Assembly: GCA_015068365.1 (NCBI GenBank) | Contig: SVKR01000180.1 | Span: 1 to 33,957 of the forward strand | Source of the DNA: Oscillospiraceae bacterium | GTDB taxonomy: Bacteria; Bacillota; Clostridia; Oscillospirales; Oscillospiraceae | DNA length: 33,957 bases | Direction of reading: 5' to 3' | Shown here: positions 22,846 to 30,102 of the stretch, in pieces | Layout: each line of letters starts with the position of its first letter | How positions within the stretch are numbered: the first letter of the stretch is position 1 | Notes under the pieces: generated by a model | Database searches by the model: none | What the model was told of the DNA's origin: nothing | Seen by the model: the letters and a program-made list of their open reading frames with translations, nothing else | Position numbers and translations under genes: made by a program

Positions 22846-23463
22846 ATGATTCGCAACATTCTCTTCGACATGGGCAGCGTGCTGGTGCGCTTTGAGCCGG
22901 CGGAGTTCATCGCCCGCATGGGCATCACCGGCGCTGACGCCGAGGCACTGCGCCTGGAGGTGTTCCGCAGCGCCGACTGGGTGCGCCTGGACCGGGGCGT
23001 TTTCACCCAGCGCCAGGCCATCGACGCTGTCTGTGCCCGCCTGCCCGCCCATCTGCACGCCGCGGCGGAGCAGCTTGTGCTGCACTGGGACGCTGAGCGC
23101 CCGGAGGTCCCCGGCATGTTCGAGCTGGTGCAGGAGCTGGCCGGGCAGGGCTACACCCTCTACCTGCTCACCAACGCCTCCATCCGCCACAGGGAATATT
23201 GGCCGCGCTTTCGCTTCGCGCCCTATTTCGGCGAGCGCATCATGCTCTCCGCCCAGTGGCAGCTGATGAAGCCGGAACGGGAATTCTATGAAAAGGCCGT
23301 CTCCCTGCTGGGCTTTGACCCGGCGGAGAGCGTTTTTATCGACGACCAGCCCACCAACATCGAGGGGGCGGAGCGCTGCGGCATCCCCGGCATCGTCTTC
23401 CACGGCGATGTGGCCCTGCTGCGCCGCCGCCTGCGGGAAAAGGGCGTGGACATCGCCCCGTGA
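22846..23463 (+). CDS. HAD-superfamily hydrolase (phosphoglycolate phosphatase/haloacid dehalogenase-like)
   Basis: A 205-residue soluble phosphatase-like protein. ATG 22846 is chosen since MIRNILFDMGSVLVRFEPAE is the expected HAD start; the track's TTG 22819 lies inside the terminator. Motif I is FDMGSVLV (the second catalytic Asp of DxD is replaced: D-M-G), motif II LLTNAS, motif III Lys in QLMKPEREFYEKA, motif IV VFIDDQPTNIEGAE. The DMG form places it with the YihX/acid-sugar-phosphate and epoxide-hydrolase-N-like branch, where the second Asp is often absent. The substrate is unknown. It has no obvious promoter and may depend on readthrough. Confidence 0.85.
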   Translation: MIRNILFDMGSVLVRFEPAEFIARMGITGADAEALRLEVFRSADWVRLDRGVFTQRQAIDAVCARLPAHLHAAAEQLVLHWDAERPEVPGMFELVQELAGQGYTLYLLTNASIRHREYWPRFRFAPYFGERIMLSAQWQLMKPEREFYEKAVSLLGFDPAESVFIDDQPTNIEGAERCGIPGIVFHGDVALLRRRLREKGVDIAP

Positions 23464-23481
23464 CAGGCACAGCCTATAAGG

Positions 23482-23518
23482 AAACCGCGCAGAGCGTAAC
23501 AGCTCTACGCGGTTTTTT
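23482..23518. terminator. Terminator between the convergent HAD and permease-kinase genes
   Basis: AAACCGCGCAGAGC pairs with GCTCTACGCGGTTT (one mismatch) around a six-base loop and ends in a T6 run on the plus strand; it is weaker on the minus strand. Confidence 0.85.
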
Positions 23519-23528
23519 CGTTTTGTTC

Positions 23529-26402
23529 TCACTTCAGCAGCACGTCGGACAGGGTCTCCATCACGTTTTTCATGTTGATGGGCTTGGCGATGTGGCCGTT
23601 CATGCCCGCGGCGCGGGCGGCGGCGATGTCCTCGCTGTAGGCCTTGGCGGTCAGCGCCACGATGGGGATGTCTGCCAGGGCGCTGTTGCGCAGCGAGCGG
23701 ATAAGCCGCGCGGCGCTGTAGCCGTTCTTGATCGGCATTTCGATGTCCATCAGCACGGCGTCATAGTACCCGGGGACGGAGGCGGCGATGCGCTCCACGG
23801 CGTCCTCGCCGTTTTCGGCGGTGTCCACCAGGAAGCCGGCCTCCTCCAGAAGCTGGCGGGCCACATCGCGGTTGTCCGGGTCGTCCTCCACCAGCAGCAG
23901 GCGCATGCCCGCAAAGGCGGACTCCGCGGGCTTTTCGCCGGTCGCGGCGGTGGCGGCGGCCTCCGGGTCGATGGGCAGGGACACGTTGACCACGAACTCC
24001 GAGCCCTTGCCCTTCTCGGAGATGACCTCGATGGTGCCGCCCATCAGTTCCACGATGCTCTTGGTGATGGCGGTGCCGAGGCCGGTGCCCTGGATGTTCT
24101 CCACGGTCTCGGTCTTCTCGCGCTCATAGGCCTCAAAGACCTTGGCGGCAAACTCCGGGCTCATGCCGATGCCCGTGTCCTTCACGCTGAGGCAGTACGC
24201 CGCCCGGTCGTCCTCCCGCCCGGTCTGGCGCAGCGTGACGGTGACGCTGCCGCCCTCGGGCGTGAATTTGTAGGCGTTGCTGATGAGGTTCAGCAGCACA
24301 CGGTTGAGGCGGTTTTTGTCGCAGAGCACCTGCACATCCTCGGCATCGCAGGTGACGGTGTATTGCAGATGCTTCGTCTCCATCTGGGTGGAGAACAGAT
24401 CCTCCACCTCGCCCATCATCCGGCGCAGATCGGTGGGCACGGGCATCAGTTCCATGCGCCCGCTCTCGATGCGGCTCATCTCCAGAACGTCGTTGATGAG
24501 GGCCAGCAGATGGTCGCTGGAGGCCTCAATCTTCCCCAGGTAGTCCCGCACCCGGGGCGTGAGGTCCTTTTCCCGCTTCGCCAGCGTCACATAGCCGATG
24601 ATGGCGTTCATCGGCGTGCGGATGTCGTGGCTCATGTTGGACAGGAAGTTGGTCTTCGCCTGGCTGCTCTGCTGGGCGATGGTCTTGTCCGCCTCCGCGC
24701 TCTGGTGGCGCTTGCGGACGGTGGAATAGATGTGGAAGATGATCAGCAGTGCGATCAGGATCATCACGAACTGGATGATCGTGTTGCGGATGATCATGCT
24801 GGTGACCATTTCAAAGCGCCTTGTCAGCACGTCCGGCGAGCGGGTGCCCGTGAAGCCCAGCTCCCTCACCGCGACGTTGGTCGCGTTGCGGGTGGTGCCC
24901 AAAATCCAGACCATGGATGTGAAGAAAATAAGCAGCAGCAGCACGATCCAGATCGCCGGGCTCTTGCCCATCCGCCCGGCCTTGTCGGCCCGGAAGATCA
25001 GCAGGAAGCACACAAAGCCCAGCACGGCCCAGGACATGAGGATCAGATAGGATTCATTGGACAGCGTGGACACCGGCAGCAGGTTGGGGATCAGGAAATA
25101 GAGCAGAAAGCCCAGGGAAATCAGCGTTCCGGCAGCGCCGGTGACGATCGTGCGGGTGCGCCCCTCCTCCGCGGCCATTTTCAGCGCGGCGGCGGAGGTG
25201 TAGGCATAGGCGATGGTGACGCCGATGGTGTTGACATCCACGATCCAGCCGATGGCCGCGCGCCCCAGGAAGGGAATCGGCAGGGAGACCGCAAGCAAAA
25301 ACCAGATGGCGCAGGCCGGCACGCCGCGGCGGTTCAGCACAGCGACGCGCTTCGGCAGCATATCGCTGCGGCCCATAGCGAAAAGCAGGCGGCTGGCCGC
25401 CGTCATGTTGCCCGCCAGCCCGGTCAAAATCGCGGCGGCGGCCGCCACGCCCAGCACCGCAAGGCCCGGCTTGCCCAGCGCGGTATAGACGCCGTAGAAG
25501 GTGGGCAGCCCCTCCAGCCCGCTGCGCTCCCCCAAAGAGCGGATATAGTCCACCCAGGTATGCGCCCCCGCCGGCAGCGCCGAAACGGCGGTCAGCGCCA
25601 GCAGAATGTAGGCCACGGCGGAGGTGATCAGCGCGATGATGAGGATCAGCAGGATCTTTTTCATCGGAAAACGAAATTCCTCCGCGCTGTTGGAGACGGA
25701 CTCAAAGCCCGCGAAGGCCCACGGGGCCAGGAACACGATGAACAAGATGCCGATGCCGGGTACATGCTCCGGGGAGAAGGGCGGCTCCAGTGCCGCGGCC
25801 GCGCCGGTCTCCTGCCGGAAGAAGGAGGCGAAGAAGGCAAACAGCACCCCGGCGATCAGCAGCAGCGCCATCACCACCTGGGCCGCGGCGGCCACCCTTG
25901 TGCCCTGCAGGCACAGCAGCGTGCACAGCAGCAGCGCCGCGAGCGACAGCAGAATTTCGCCCAGATACACGTCGTATCCCGCGATGGAATAGTGGAAGCC
26001 GAAGCACAGCGCGTCGCCGAAGAGATTGCGGCAGATGAGCGGCAGCGCCGTGGCATTGGCCCAGATGATGGCCAGATAGACCAGGCCCAGAAACCACGAG
26101 GCCAGAAAGCCGTGGTCATAGCCGAAGGCCTTGGAGGCATACTGGAAGGTGCCGCCGGCGTCGGGGCAGCGATTCATCAAATAGGTGTAATTGACGCCGA
26201 TAAGCAGCATCACCGCCGCGCCGATGACGATGCCCAGCGCGGTGCCGACAGGCCCGGCGATGGGCAGGAAGGTGGTGCCGGGCATGACGAACGCGCCCCA
26301 GCCCACGCTGCAGCCGAAGGACAGCGCCCAGGCCGACAGCGGCGTCAGCGCCCTGCGCAGGCGCATGGCGCCCTCCGCGCTGCCTGCTTGCCCTTTTGTC
26401 AT
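23529..26402 (-). CDS. Amino-acid permease fused to hybrid histidine kinase
   Basis: A 957-residue protein. Residues about 15-430 form an APC-superfamily permease (SFGCSVGWGAFVMPGTTFLP; LAPWAFAGFESVSNSAEEF); further helices run to about residue 570. Then come HisKA with NMSHDIRTPMNAIIGYVTLA (His near 590), HATPase_c with NLISNAYKFTPEGG, DTGIGM and GTGLGTAI, and a receiver with VEDDPDNRDVA and LMDIEMP (Asp near 884). ATG 26402 overlaps the preceding stop as ATGA and has GGGGG nine bases ahead; the track's 26411 lacks this spacing. I infer a transporter-derived sensor, comparable in plan to the symporter-kinase CbrA, reporting amino-acid flux or binding. No DNA-binding partner is next to it. 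Confidence 0.93.
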   Translation of the reverse strand: MTKGQAGSAEGAMRLRRALTPLSAWALSFGCSVGWGAFVMPGTTFLPIAGPVGTALGIVIGAAVMLLIGVNYTYLMNRCPDAGGTFQYASKAFGYDHGFLASWFLGLVYLAIIWANATALPLICRNLFGDALCFGFHYSIAGYDVYLGEILLSLAALLLCTLLCLQGTRVAAAAQVVMALLLIAGVLFAFFASFFRQETGAAAALEPPFSPEHVPGIGILFIVFLAPWAFAGFESVSNSAEEFRFPMKKILLILIIALITSAVAYILLALTAVSALPAGAHTWVDYIRSLGERSGLEGLPTFYGVYTALGKPGLAVLGVAAAAAILTGLAGNMTAASRLLFAMGRSDMLPKRVAVLNRRGVPACAIWFLLAVSLPIPFLGRAAIGWIVDVNTIGVTIAYAYTSAAALKMAAEEGRTRTIVTGAAGTLISLGFLLYFLIPNLLPVSTLSNESYLILMSWAVLGFVCFLLIFRADKAGRMGKSPAIWIVLLLLIFFTSMVWILGTTRNATNVAVRELGFTGTRSPDVLTRRFEMVTSMIIRNTIIQFVMILIALLIIFHIYSTVRKRHQSAEADKTIAQQSSQAKTNFLSNMSHDIRTPMNAIIGYVTLAKREKDLTPRVRDYLGKIEASSDHLLALINDVLEMSRIESGRMELMPVPTDLRRMMGEVEDLFSTQMETKHLQYTVTCDAEDVQVLCDKNRLNRVLLNLISNAYKFTPEGGSVTVTLRQTGREDDRAAYCLSVKDTGIGMSPEFAAKVFEAYEREKTETVENIQGTGLGTAITKSIVELMGGTIEVISEKGKGSEFVVNVSLPIDPEAAATAATGEKPAESAFAGMRLLLVEDDPDNRDVARQLLEEAGFLVDTAENGEDAVERIAASVPGYYDAVLMDIEMPIKNGYSAARLIRSLRNSALADIPIVALTAKAYSEDIAAARAAGMNGHIAKPINMKNVMETLSDVLLK

Positions 26403-28012
26403 TGCGCGCATCCCCCTTCCGTATCATTCTGCCGGCCCGGCAGCTTTTCCGCAAAGGCGCGGATGGCGCCGGGGTCGATGGGCTTGGCCGTGTGGCCGTC
26501 CATCCCGGCGGCGATGGCGGCGGCGGCGTCCTCCGGGTCGGTGTTGGCGGTCACGGCAAGGATGGGCGTCCTCGCCCGCGCGTCCGGCAGGGCGCGGATG
26601 GCCGCCGTGGCCTCATAGCCGTTCATCACCGGCATCTGCACGTCCATCAGGATCAGATCGTAAGTCCCCGCAGGGGCGTTTTTCACTTTTTCCACGGCCT
26701 CGCCGCCGTCGGCGGCCTGCTCCACGCTCCAGCCCTCGGCCGTCAGCATCAGCTCGCCGATCTCCCGGTTGATGGCGTTGTCGTCCACCAGCAGGACGTT
26801 CAGCGCCAGCGCCGACGCTTCCGGCTCCGGCGCGGGGGCAGGGACTGCTTCCTCCGGTTCCGGCACGGGCGCGGGCGCAGGTGCGGGGGCCTCCTCCGCC
26901 TTCGGCTCCGCCAGGGCGGCATGCTGCTGGAGGTGGGTGGTGTCCGCCAGCAGCATCACATAGAATTTTGCGTTGCGGTCAATGCGATAGAACAAGATCC
27001 GCTTCCAGAGGATCTCGCCGTCGATGTAGAAAGGGGCGTTGACCTCATAGACCTCTTTTTCCTCCAGCGCCCGGTCCACGACGGAAAGGCGCAGCGGGTT
27101 CGGCCCCTCGGGCATGGCGCCGCCCCGGGCCATGGCAGGCAGGATGTAGTCCAGGTACAGAGCTTCATAGCTGTCGCCCGCGTCGTCGGGCAGCAGGAGC
27201 CCTGCTTTGCCGCTGTTGCTGATGAGCCCGCAGTACTTGCCATCCACCAGATAGGCGATGCGGTCATACTGGTCCATCAGTACGCGCTCCAGCAGCGTCT
27301 TGCGCACGATCGAAATGTTGTAAGGCCGCTCGGTGAGAAAGGCGATCACGTCGCCGGTGACGGGCATCTTGGTCAGCGTCACCTCCACGCGGACGAAAGC
27401 GGCCTCGCCGTTTTTCTGCCGCACCAGCAGGACCTCCGAAACGCTGGTCTGCCCCTCCTGGTAGATGCGCAGCAGCTCTTCCCGGCGCATGATGCTGTGT
27501 TCCGCCCCGCGGTAGGAGGCGTCCAGAACCTGCTTGCTCCGGGCCTGCATCAGCTCGGTATAGCTGTCGCAGGTCAGGTCGCTGTCATACAGATTGGCGC
27601 CTGCCCGCTCCTCCACCTCGTCGCGGGTCAGGTTGACGAGGAACACCGCCAGGGAATCCTTGGTCAGCGCCGCGAGCTGGTCCCGCATCTCGTCATAGCG
27701 CAGGGACAGCACCTTGTCCGTCTCCCGGATGCGCTTCACAATGGTGAACATGACCAGCAGCAGCAGGAAGACGAAAATACTGCCGCCGAAGAGGATGGCG
27801 GCGATGACCAGGTTGGCGATGCCGGTGAAGCCCACGACCAGATAGCCCACCAGGAAGAACACGAGCAGCAGCAGCGGCACGATCAGCAGACCGGTGCCGC
27901 GGGTGCGGTGCGTCAGATCGCCGCTGTCCTTGACGAACATGCCGTAGCGGATAATGTTATAAATCATCAGCGCGCTGCCCAGGAATACCATGCTGTTGAT
28001 TATGAACCGCAA
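26399..28012 (-). CDS. Membrane sensor with C-terminal receiver domain, no kinase domain
   Basis: A 537-residue protein beginning at TTG 28012 (GGAGGGAGTTGTCTTG gives ideal spacing). It has about three N-terminal membrane segments (LLIVPLLLLVFFLVGYLVVG; LVIAAILFGGSIFVFLLLLV), two regions that look PAS-like (one with VTLTKMPVTGDVIAFLTERP, the other with YEVNAPFYIDGEILWKRILF), a Pro/Ala/Glu linker, then a receiver with LVDDNAINREIGELML and LILMDVQMPVMNGYEATAAI. It lacks HisKA and ATPase domains and any output domain. Four-base overlap with the permease-kinase gene indicates coupled translation, so its receiver is probably a phospho-acceptor or phosphate sink of that kinase. Confidence 0.88.
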   Translation of the reverse strand: MRFIINSMVFLGSALMIYNIIRYGMFVKDSGDLTHRTRGTGLLIVPLLLLVFFLVGYLVVGFTGIANLVIAAILFGGSIFVFLLLLVMFTIVKRIRETDKVLSLRYDEMRDQLAALTKDSLAVFLVNLTRDEVEERAGANLYDSDLTCDSYTELMQARSKQVLDASYRGAEHSIMRREELLRIYQEGQTSVSEVLLVRQKNGEAAFVRVEVTLTKMPVTGDVIAFLTERPYNISIVRKTLLERVLMDQYDRIAYLVDGKYCGLISNSGKAGLLLPDDAGDSYEALYLDYILPAMARGGAMPEGPNPLRLSVVDRALEEKEVYEVNAPFYIDGEILWKRILFYRIDRNAKFYVMLLADTTHLQQHAALAEPKAEEAPAPAPAPVPEPEEAVPAPAPEPEASALALNVLLVDDNAINREIGELMLTAEGWSVEQAADGGEAVEKVKNAPAGTYDLILMDVQMPVMNGYEATAAIRALPDARARTPILAVTANTDPEDAAAAIAAGMDGHTAKPIDPGAIRAFAEKLPGRQNDTEGGCAQ

Positions 28013-28046
28013 GACAACTCCCTCCTTCGGGGCATGGGTTTCTATT

Positions 28047-28075
28047 ATTTTATCATATCATCTCTGCCATGCCAA
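28047..28075 (-). promoter_or_regulatory. Promoter of the membrane-receiver/permease-kinase operon
   Basis: Minus-strand TTGGCA (28070-28075), 17-bp spacer, TAAAAT (28047-28052), about 30 bases before the TTG start. Confidence 0.78.
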
Positions 28076-28087
28076 GAGCACAAGCGC

Positions 28088-28121
28088 AAAAAAGTCCCCT
28101 TACCGCAGCGCGGCAAGGGGC
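28088..28121 (-). terminator. Terminator of the sigI-rsgI operon
   Basis: On the minus strand CCCCTTGCCGC pairs with GCGGTAAGGGG (one mismatch), followed by AC and six T, 7 bp after the rsgI stop. Confidence 0.9.
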
Positions 28122-28127
28122 TTGAGT

Positions 28128-29081
28128 TCATTGCAGGGGCGCTCCGCCCGGCATCGTGCCCGCCGGGGGCTGGGGCGAAGCGGAAAACGGCGGAATCGGC
28201 CCGCCGCCCTCTCCCCCGCCCGGCGCCGGGGAAACGCACTCCGGGCGCTCCGGCGGCATCGGCGCATCCGCCGGCGGGGCGAAGCGCTCCTCCGGCAGCG
28301 GGTCTGCCTCGGGCGGGGCGGGCATCGCCGGGACTTCGGGCGGGATTGCTGGCATGTCCGGCACATCCTCCCCCTCCGGCGGCGCGGGTGCGTCCTCCGG
28401 CGGAACTGGTGCGTCCTCCGGCGGAACCGGCACGTCCTCCGGCGTCACAGGCGCGTCTGCCGCCCGCTCCGGCACAGGGAGCGCGCGCTCCTCCGCCGGC
28501 GCTGCTTCGCCGCCGGGCAACGGCTCCGCCGCGCCCGTCTCCGCCACGGCGGGGACCCCCGCGGCGCGCTCCACCGTCTCGGCCAGCGTCTGCTCCAGGC
28601 TCTGCGCGTGGGCGGCGCTGATCGTGCCCGCCGTGATGCGCACCGGCGTTTCCCCGCTCGTCAGCGCGCCGCTGCGCTCCAGGTGGGCGGCGGTGGCGGC
28701 CACGGCGGCGCTGATCTTGCGGTGGCGCAGCTTGGTCATGTCCATGCCCGACAGAGCCCTGGCCCCCTCGCTGTCCACTGGGCGGACATCCAGCACATAG
28801 TCAAAGCAGTTGATGGTGTATTCCACAGAGGTCTGCCCGTCCAGGCTCACCGTGCCGCAGGGCAGCGCGTATGCGGTGCCGACGCCCAGGGCGGCCACTG
28901 TCGCCGCTGCCGCCGCGATGGCGGCGATGCGCCGCAGCGTGCTCCCGGTGTGCCGGGCCGGACGGTGCAGCTCCACGCGCTGGCCCAGCTCGTAGGCGGC
29001 ATCCGGGATGCGGACAATGGCGCCGTCGTCGCACAGCACGGCGGCATGGCCGTCCTTCCGATCCACAACGATGCCATTCAT
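28128..29081 (-). CDS. rsgI: RsgI-like anti-sigma-I factor with proline-rich outer tail
   Basis: A 317-residue single-pass membrane protein. The cytoplasmic RsgI-N domain starts MNGIVVDRKDGHAAVLCDDG (residues 1-40) and should bind SigI. A membrane segment (IAAIAAAAATVAALGVGTAY, about 52-71) follows, then a periplasmic-type domain with TVSLDGQTSVEYTINCFDYV and an Ala-rich helical part. The last 130 residues are Pro/Glu/Ala-rich with VPPEDAP repeats, likely wall-spanning, and no carbohydrate-binding or glycosidase domain. Typical RsgI proteins have a DxNPSxE motif cut at Asn-Pro; here it reads SLDGQTSVEY, so that site is lost. The start overlaps the sigI stop as ATGA. Confidence 0.85.
   Translation of the reverse strand: MNGIVVDRKDGHAAVLCDDGAIVRIPDAAYELGQRVELHRPARHTGSTLRRIAAIAAAAATVAALGVGTAYALPCGTVSLDGQTSVEYTINCFDYVLDVRPVDSEGARALSGMDMTKLRHRKISAAVAATAAHLERSGALTSGETPVRITAGTISAAHAQSLEQTLAETVERAAGVPAVAETGAAEPLPGGEAAPAEERALPVPERAADAPVTPEDVPVPPEDAPVPPEDAPAPPEGEDVPDMPAIPPEVPAMPAPPEADPLPEERFAPPADAPMPPERPECVSPAPGGGEGGGPIPPFSASPQPPAGTMPGGAPLQ
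28387..28449. repeat. 21-bp tandem repeats in the rsgI tail
   Basis: Units 28387-28407 and 28408-28428 differ at one base (GGTGCGTCCTCCGGCGGAAC plus T or C); a diverged third unit follows. They encode the VPPEDAP repeats. Confidence 0.9.
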
Positions 29082-29797
29082 GTCCGCTCCTCCTTCATAT
29101 CGTTCAGATACCGCGCGATCAGCGGAAAGTCCCCGTCCAGGATCAGCGCCGCCATGATGAGATAGTTCCGATAGCGGTCCAGCGTCTTTCTGGAAACGCC
29201 GCTGCCCGCCGTGATGGCGCGGATGGGCAGCTTTTTCTCGCGCTTTAAGCGCGCCATCGCCTCCGGATTGGCCAGAAGCCAGCGGACGGCGCAGGCACAG
29301 TCGGCCTTCGTCCGCGCCTGGGCCGGTGCGCGCCCGGCCAGGTCATAAAAGCGGAAGCCATAGCCTTGCAGCAGCTCGTTGGCCGCCTCGATCTCCTCCC
29401 GGGCGCTGCGGTCCTCCGCCGCCTGGCTCTGGCGCACCACCGCCAGATAGGCCCCCTCCGGGTCCTCCTCGGGCGTGCCCTCCCCGGCCAGCACATGGGG
29501 CGGCACGGGCACCTCCGATCCGCTGTGCCGCAGGGTGCGGAAGTGATCGACCAGGGCGCGGCGGATCAGCATCTGGGCAAAGGGGAGAAAGTCCCCCCTA
29601 TCTTCCCGGTAAACGTCCACGGCGCGGGAAAAGGCCTCCAGCGCCACGGACCACTCATCGTCGCTTTTGCTCACATAACGGCGGCAGACGCGGCTGGCCG
29701 TGCGCAGGATGAGCTGTTCGTTGCCTTCGATCAGTTCCTCCCGCACGCGCACGTTCCCGGCTGCGGTACACGCCAGTTGGTTGACGGACGCGGTCAT
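29078..29797 (-). CDS. sigI: RNA polymerase sigma factor SigI
   Basis: A 239-residue sigma-70-type factor of the SigI group. Region 2 reads ELIEGNEQLILRTASRVCRR, then SDDEWSVALEAFSRAVDVYR and RGDFLPFAQMLIRRALVDHF, the classic SigI signature. The C-terminal SigI-C region includes REKKLPIRAITAGSGVSRKT with a helix-turn-helix and LDRYRNYLIMAALILDGDFP. ATG 29797 is preferred over GTG 29809 because GGTGAG sits six bases before it. It is cotranscribed with rsgI. SigI factors of Clostridia respond to heat or to polysaccharide sensed by RsgI. A shared upstream motif suggests it controls its own operon and the next secreted protein. Confidence 0.93.
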   Translation of the reverse strand: MTASVNQLACTAAGNVRVREELIEGNEQLILRTASRVCRRYVSKSDDEWSVALEAFSRAVDVYREDRGDFLPFAQMLIRRALVDHFRTLRHSGSEVPVPPHVLAGEGTPEEDPEGAYLAVVRQSQAAEDRSAREEIEAANELLQGYGFRFYDLAGRAPAQARTKADCACAVRWLLANPEAMARLKREKKLPIRAITAGSGVSRKTLDRYRNYLIMAALILDGDFPLIARYLNDMKEERT

Positions 29798-29820
29798 CGT
29801 TCTCACCACTCATTCATTTA

Positions 29821-29854
29821 TACGGACTCCGCCCCCGCAAAACCGGGGTCGCGG
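29821..29854 (-). promoter_or_regulatory. Candidate SigI-type promoter of sigI-rsgI
   Basis: On the minus strand CCGCGACCCC-G-GTTTTGC, then CGTA (29821-29824), with 20 bases between GACCCC and CGTA. C-rich -35 and CGWA-like -10 elements are known for SigI promoters. The same pattern with identical spacing lies at 31779-31812. Confidence 0.7.
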
Positions 29855-29903
29855 CCCTTTTATGAGTAAAAAATACCCGTCCGAGCTTAAAAACGGCTGA
29901 AAA

Positions 29904-30085
29904 ACGCGGGAGAAATCCGAAGATTTCTCCCGCTCAGACTGTCAAAAAACTATGCTTCAGCGTATCGATCACTGAGCAGCAGGGGAGTCCGAGGGGGCAA
30001 GGCCCCATCGGGTTGAATCAATGAGCTTGTCAAAAAGACTTTTTTGACAAGCTCACGCGGGAGAAATCCGAAGATTTCTCCCGCT
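29904..30085. repeat. Repeat island: two identical 31-bp hairpins flanking a 15-bp stem hairpin
   Basis: ACGCGGGAGAAATCCGAAGA plus TTTCTCCCGCT occurs identically at 29904-29934 and 30055-30085. Each forms a 12-bp stem; on the minus strand the loop is C(UUCG)G, a very stable tetraloop. Between them TGAGCTTGTCAAAAA (30022-30036) pairs perfectly with 30041-30055. The 305 bp between sigI and the next gene hold nothing else but the sigI promoter. I read it as a composite dispersed repeat doubling as a terminator (GTTTTTC follows the 29904 copy on minus). Confidence 0.8.
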
Positions 30086-30102
30086 ATTTCCAGTTTCGGG
30101 GT

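Noticed and set aside
23460-26618. 1052-residue plus-strand ORF
   Set aside because: Long only because codon bias of the opposite permease-kinase avoids stops; His/Gln/Arg/Gly-rich nonsense.
23529-28012. Frameshift artefact joining separate transporter and kinase genes
   Set aside because: The frame is continuous through several connecting membrane helices, codon use is uniform, and there is no start site or ribosome binding site at the domain boundary.
26396-28621. 741-residue plus-strand ORF
   Set aside because: Shadow of the membrane-receiver gene and of rsgI; runs through two promoters and a terminator.
29904-30085. CRISPR array or tRNA-like element
   Set aside because: Only two repeat copies, each a perfect palindrome, with no regular spacers, no cas genes and no tRNA fold.
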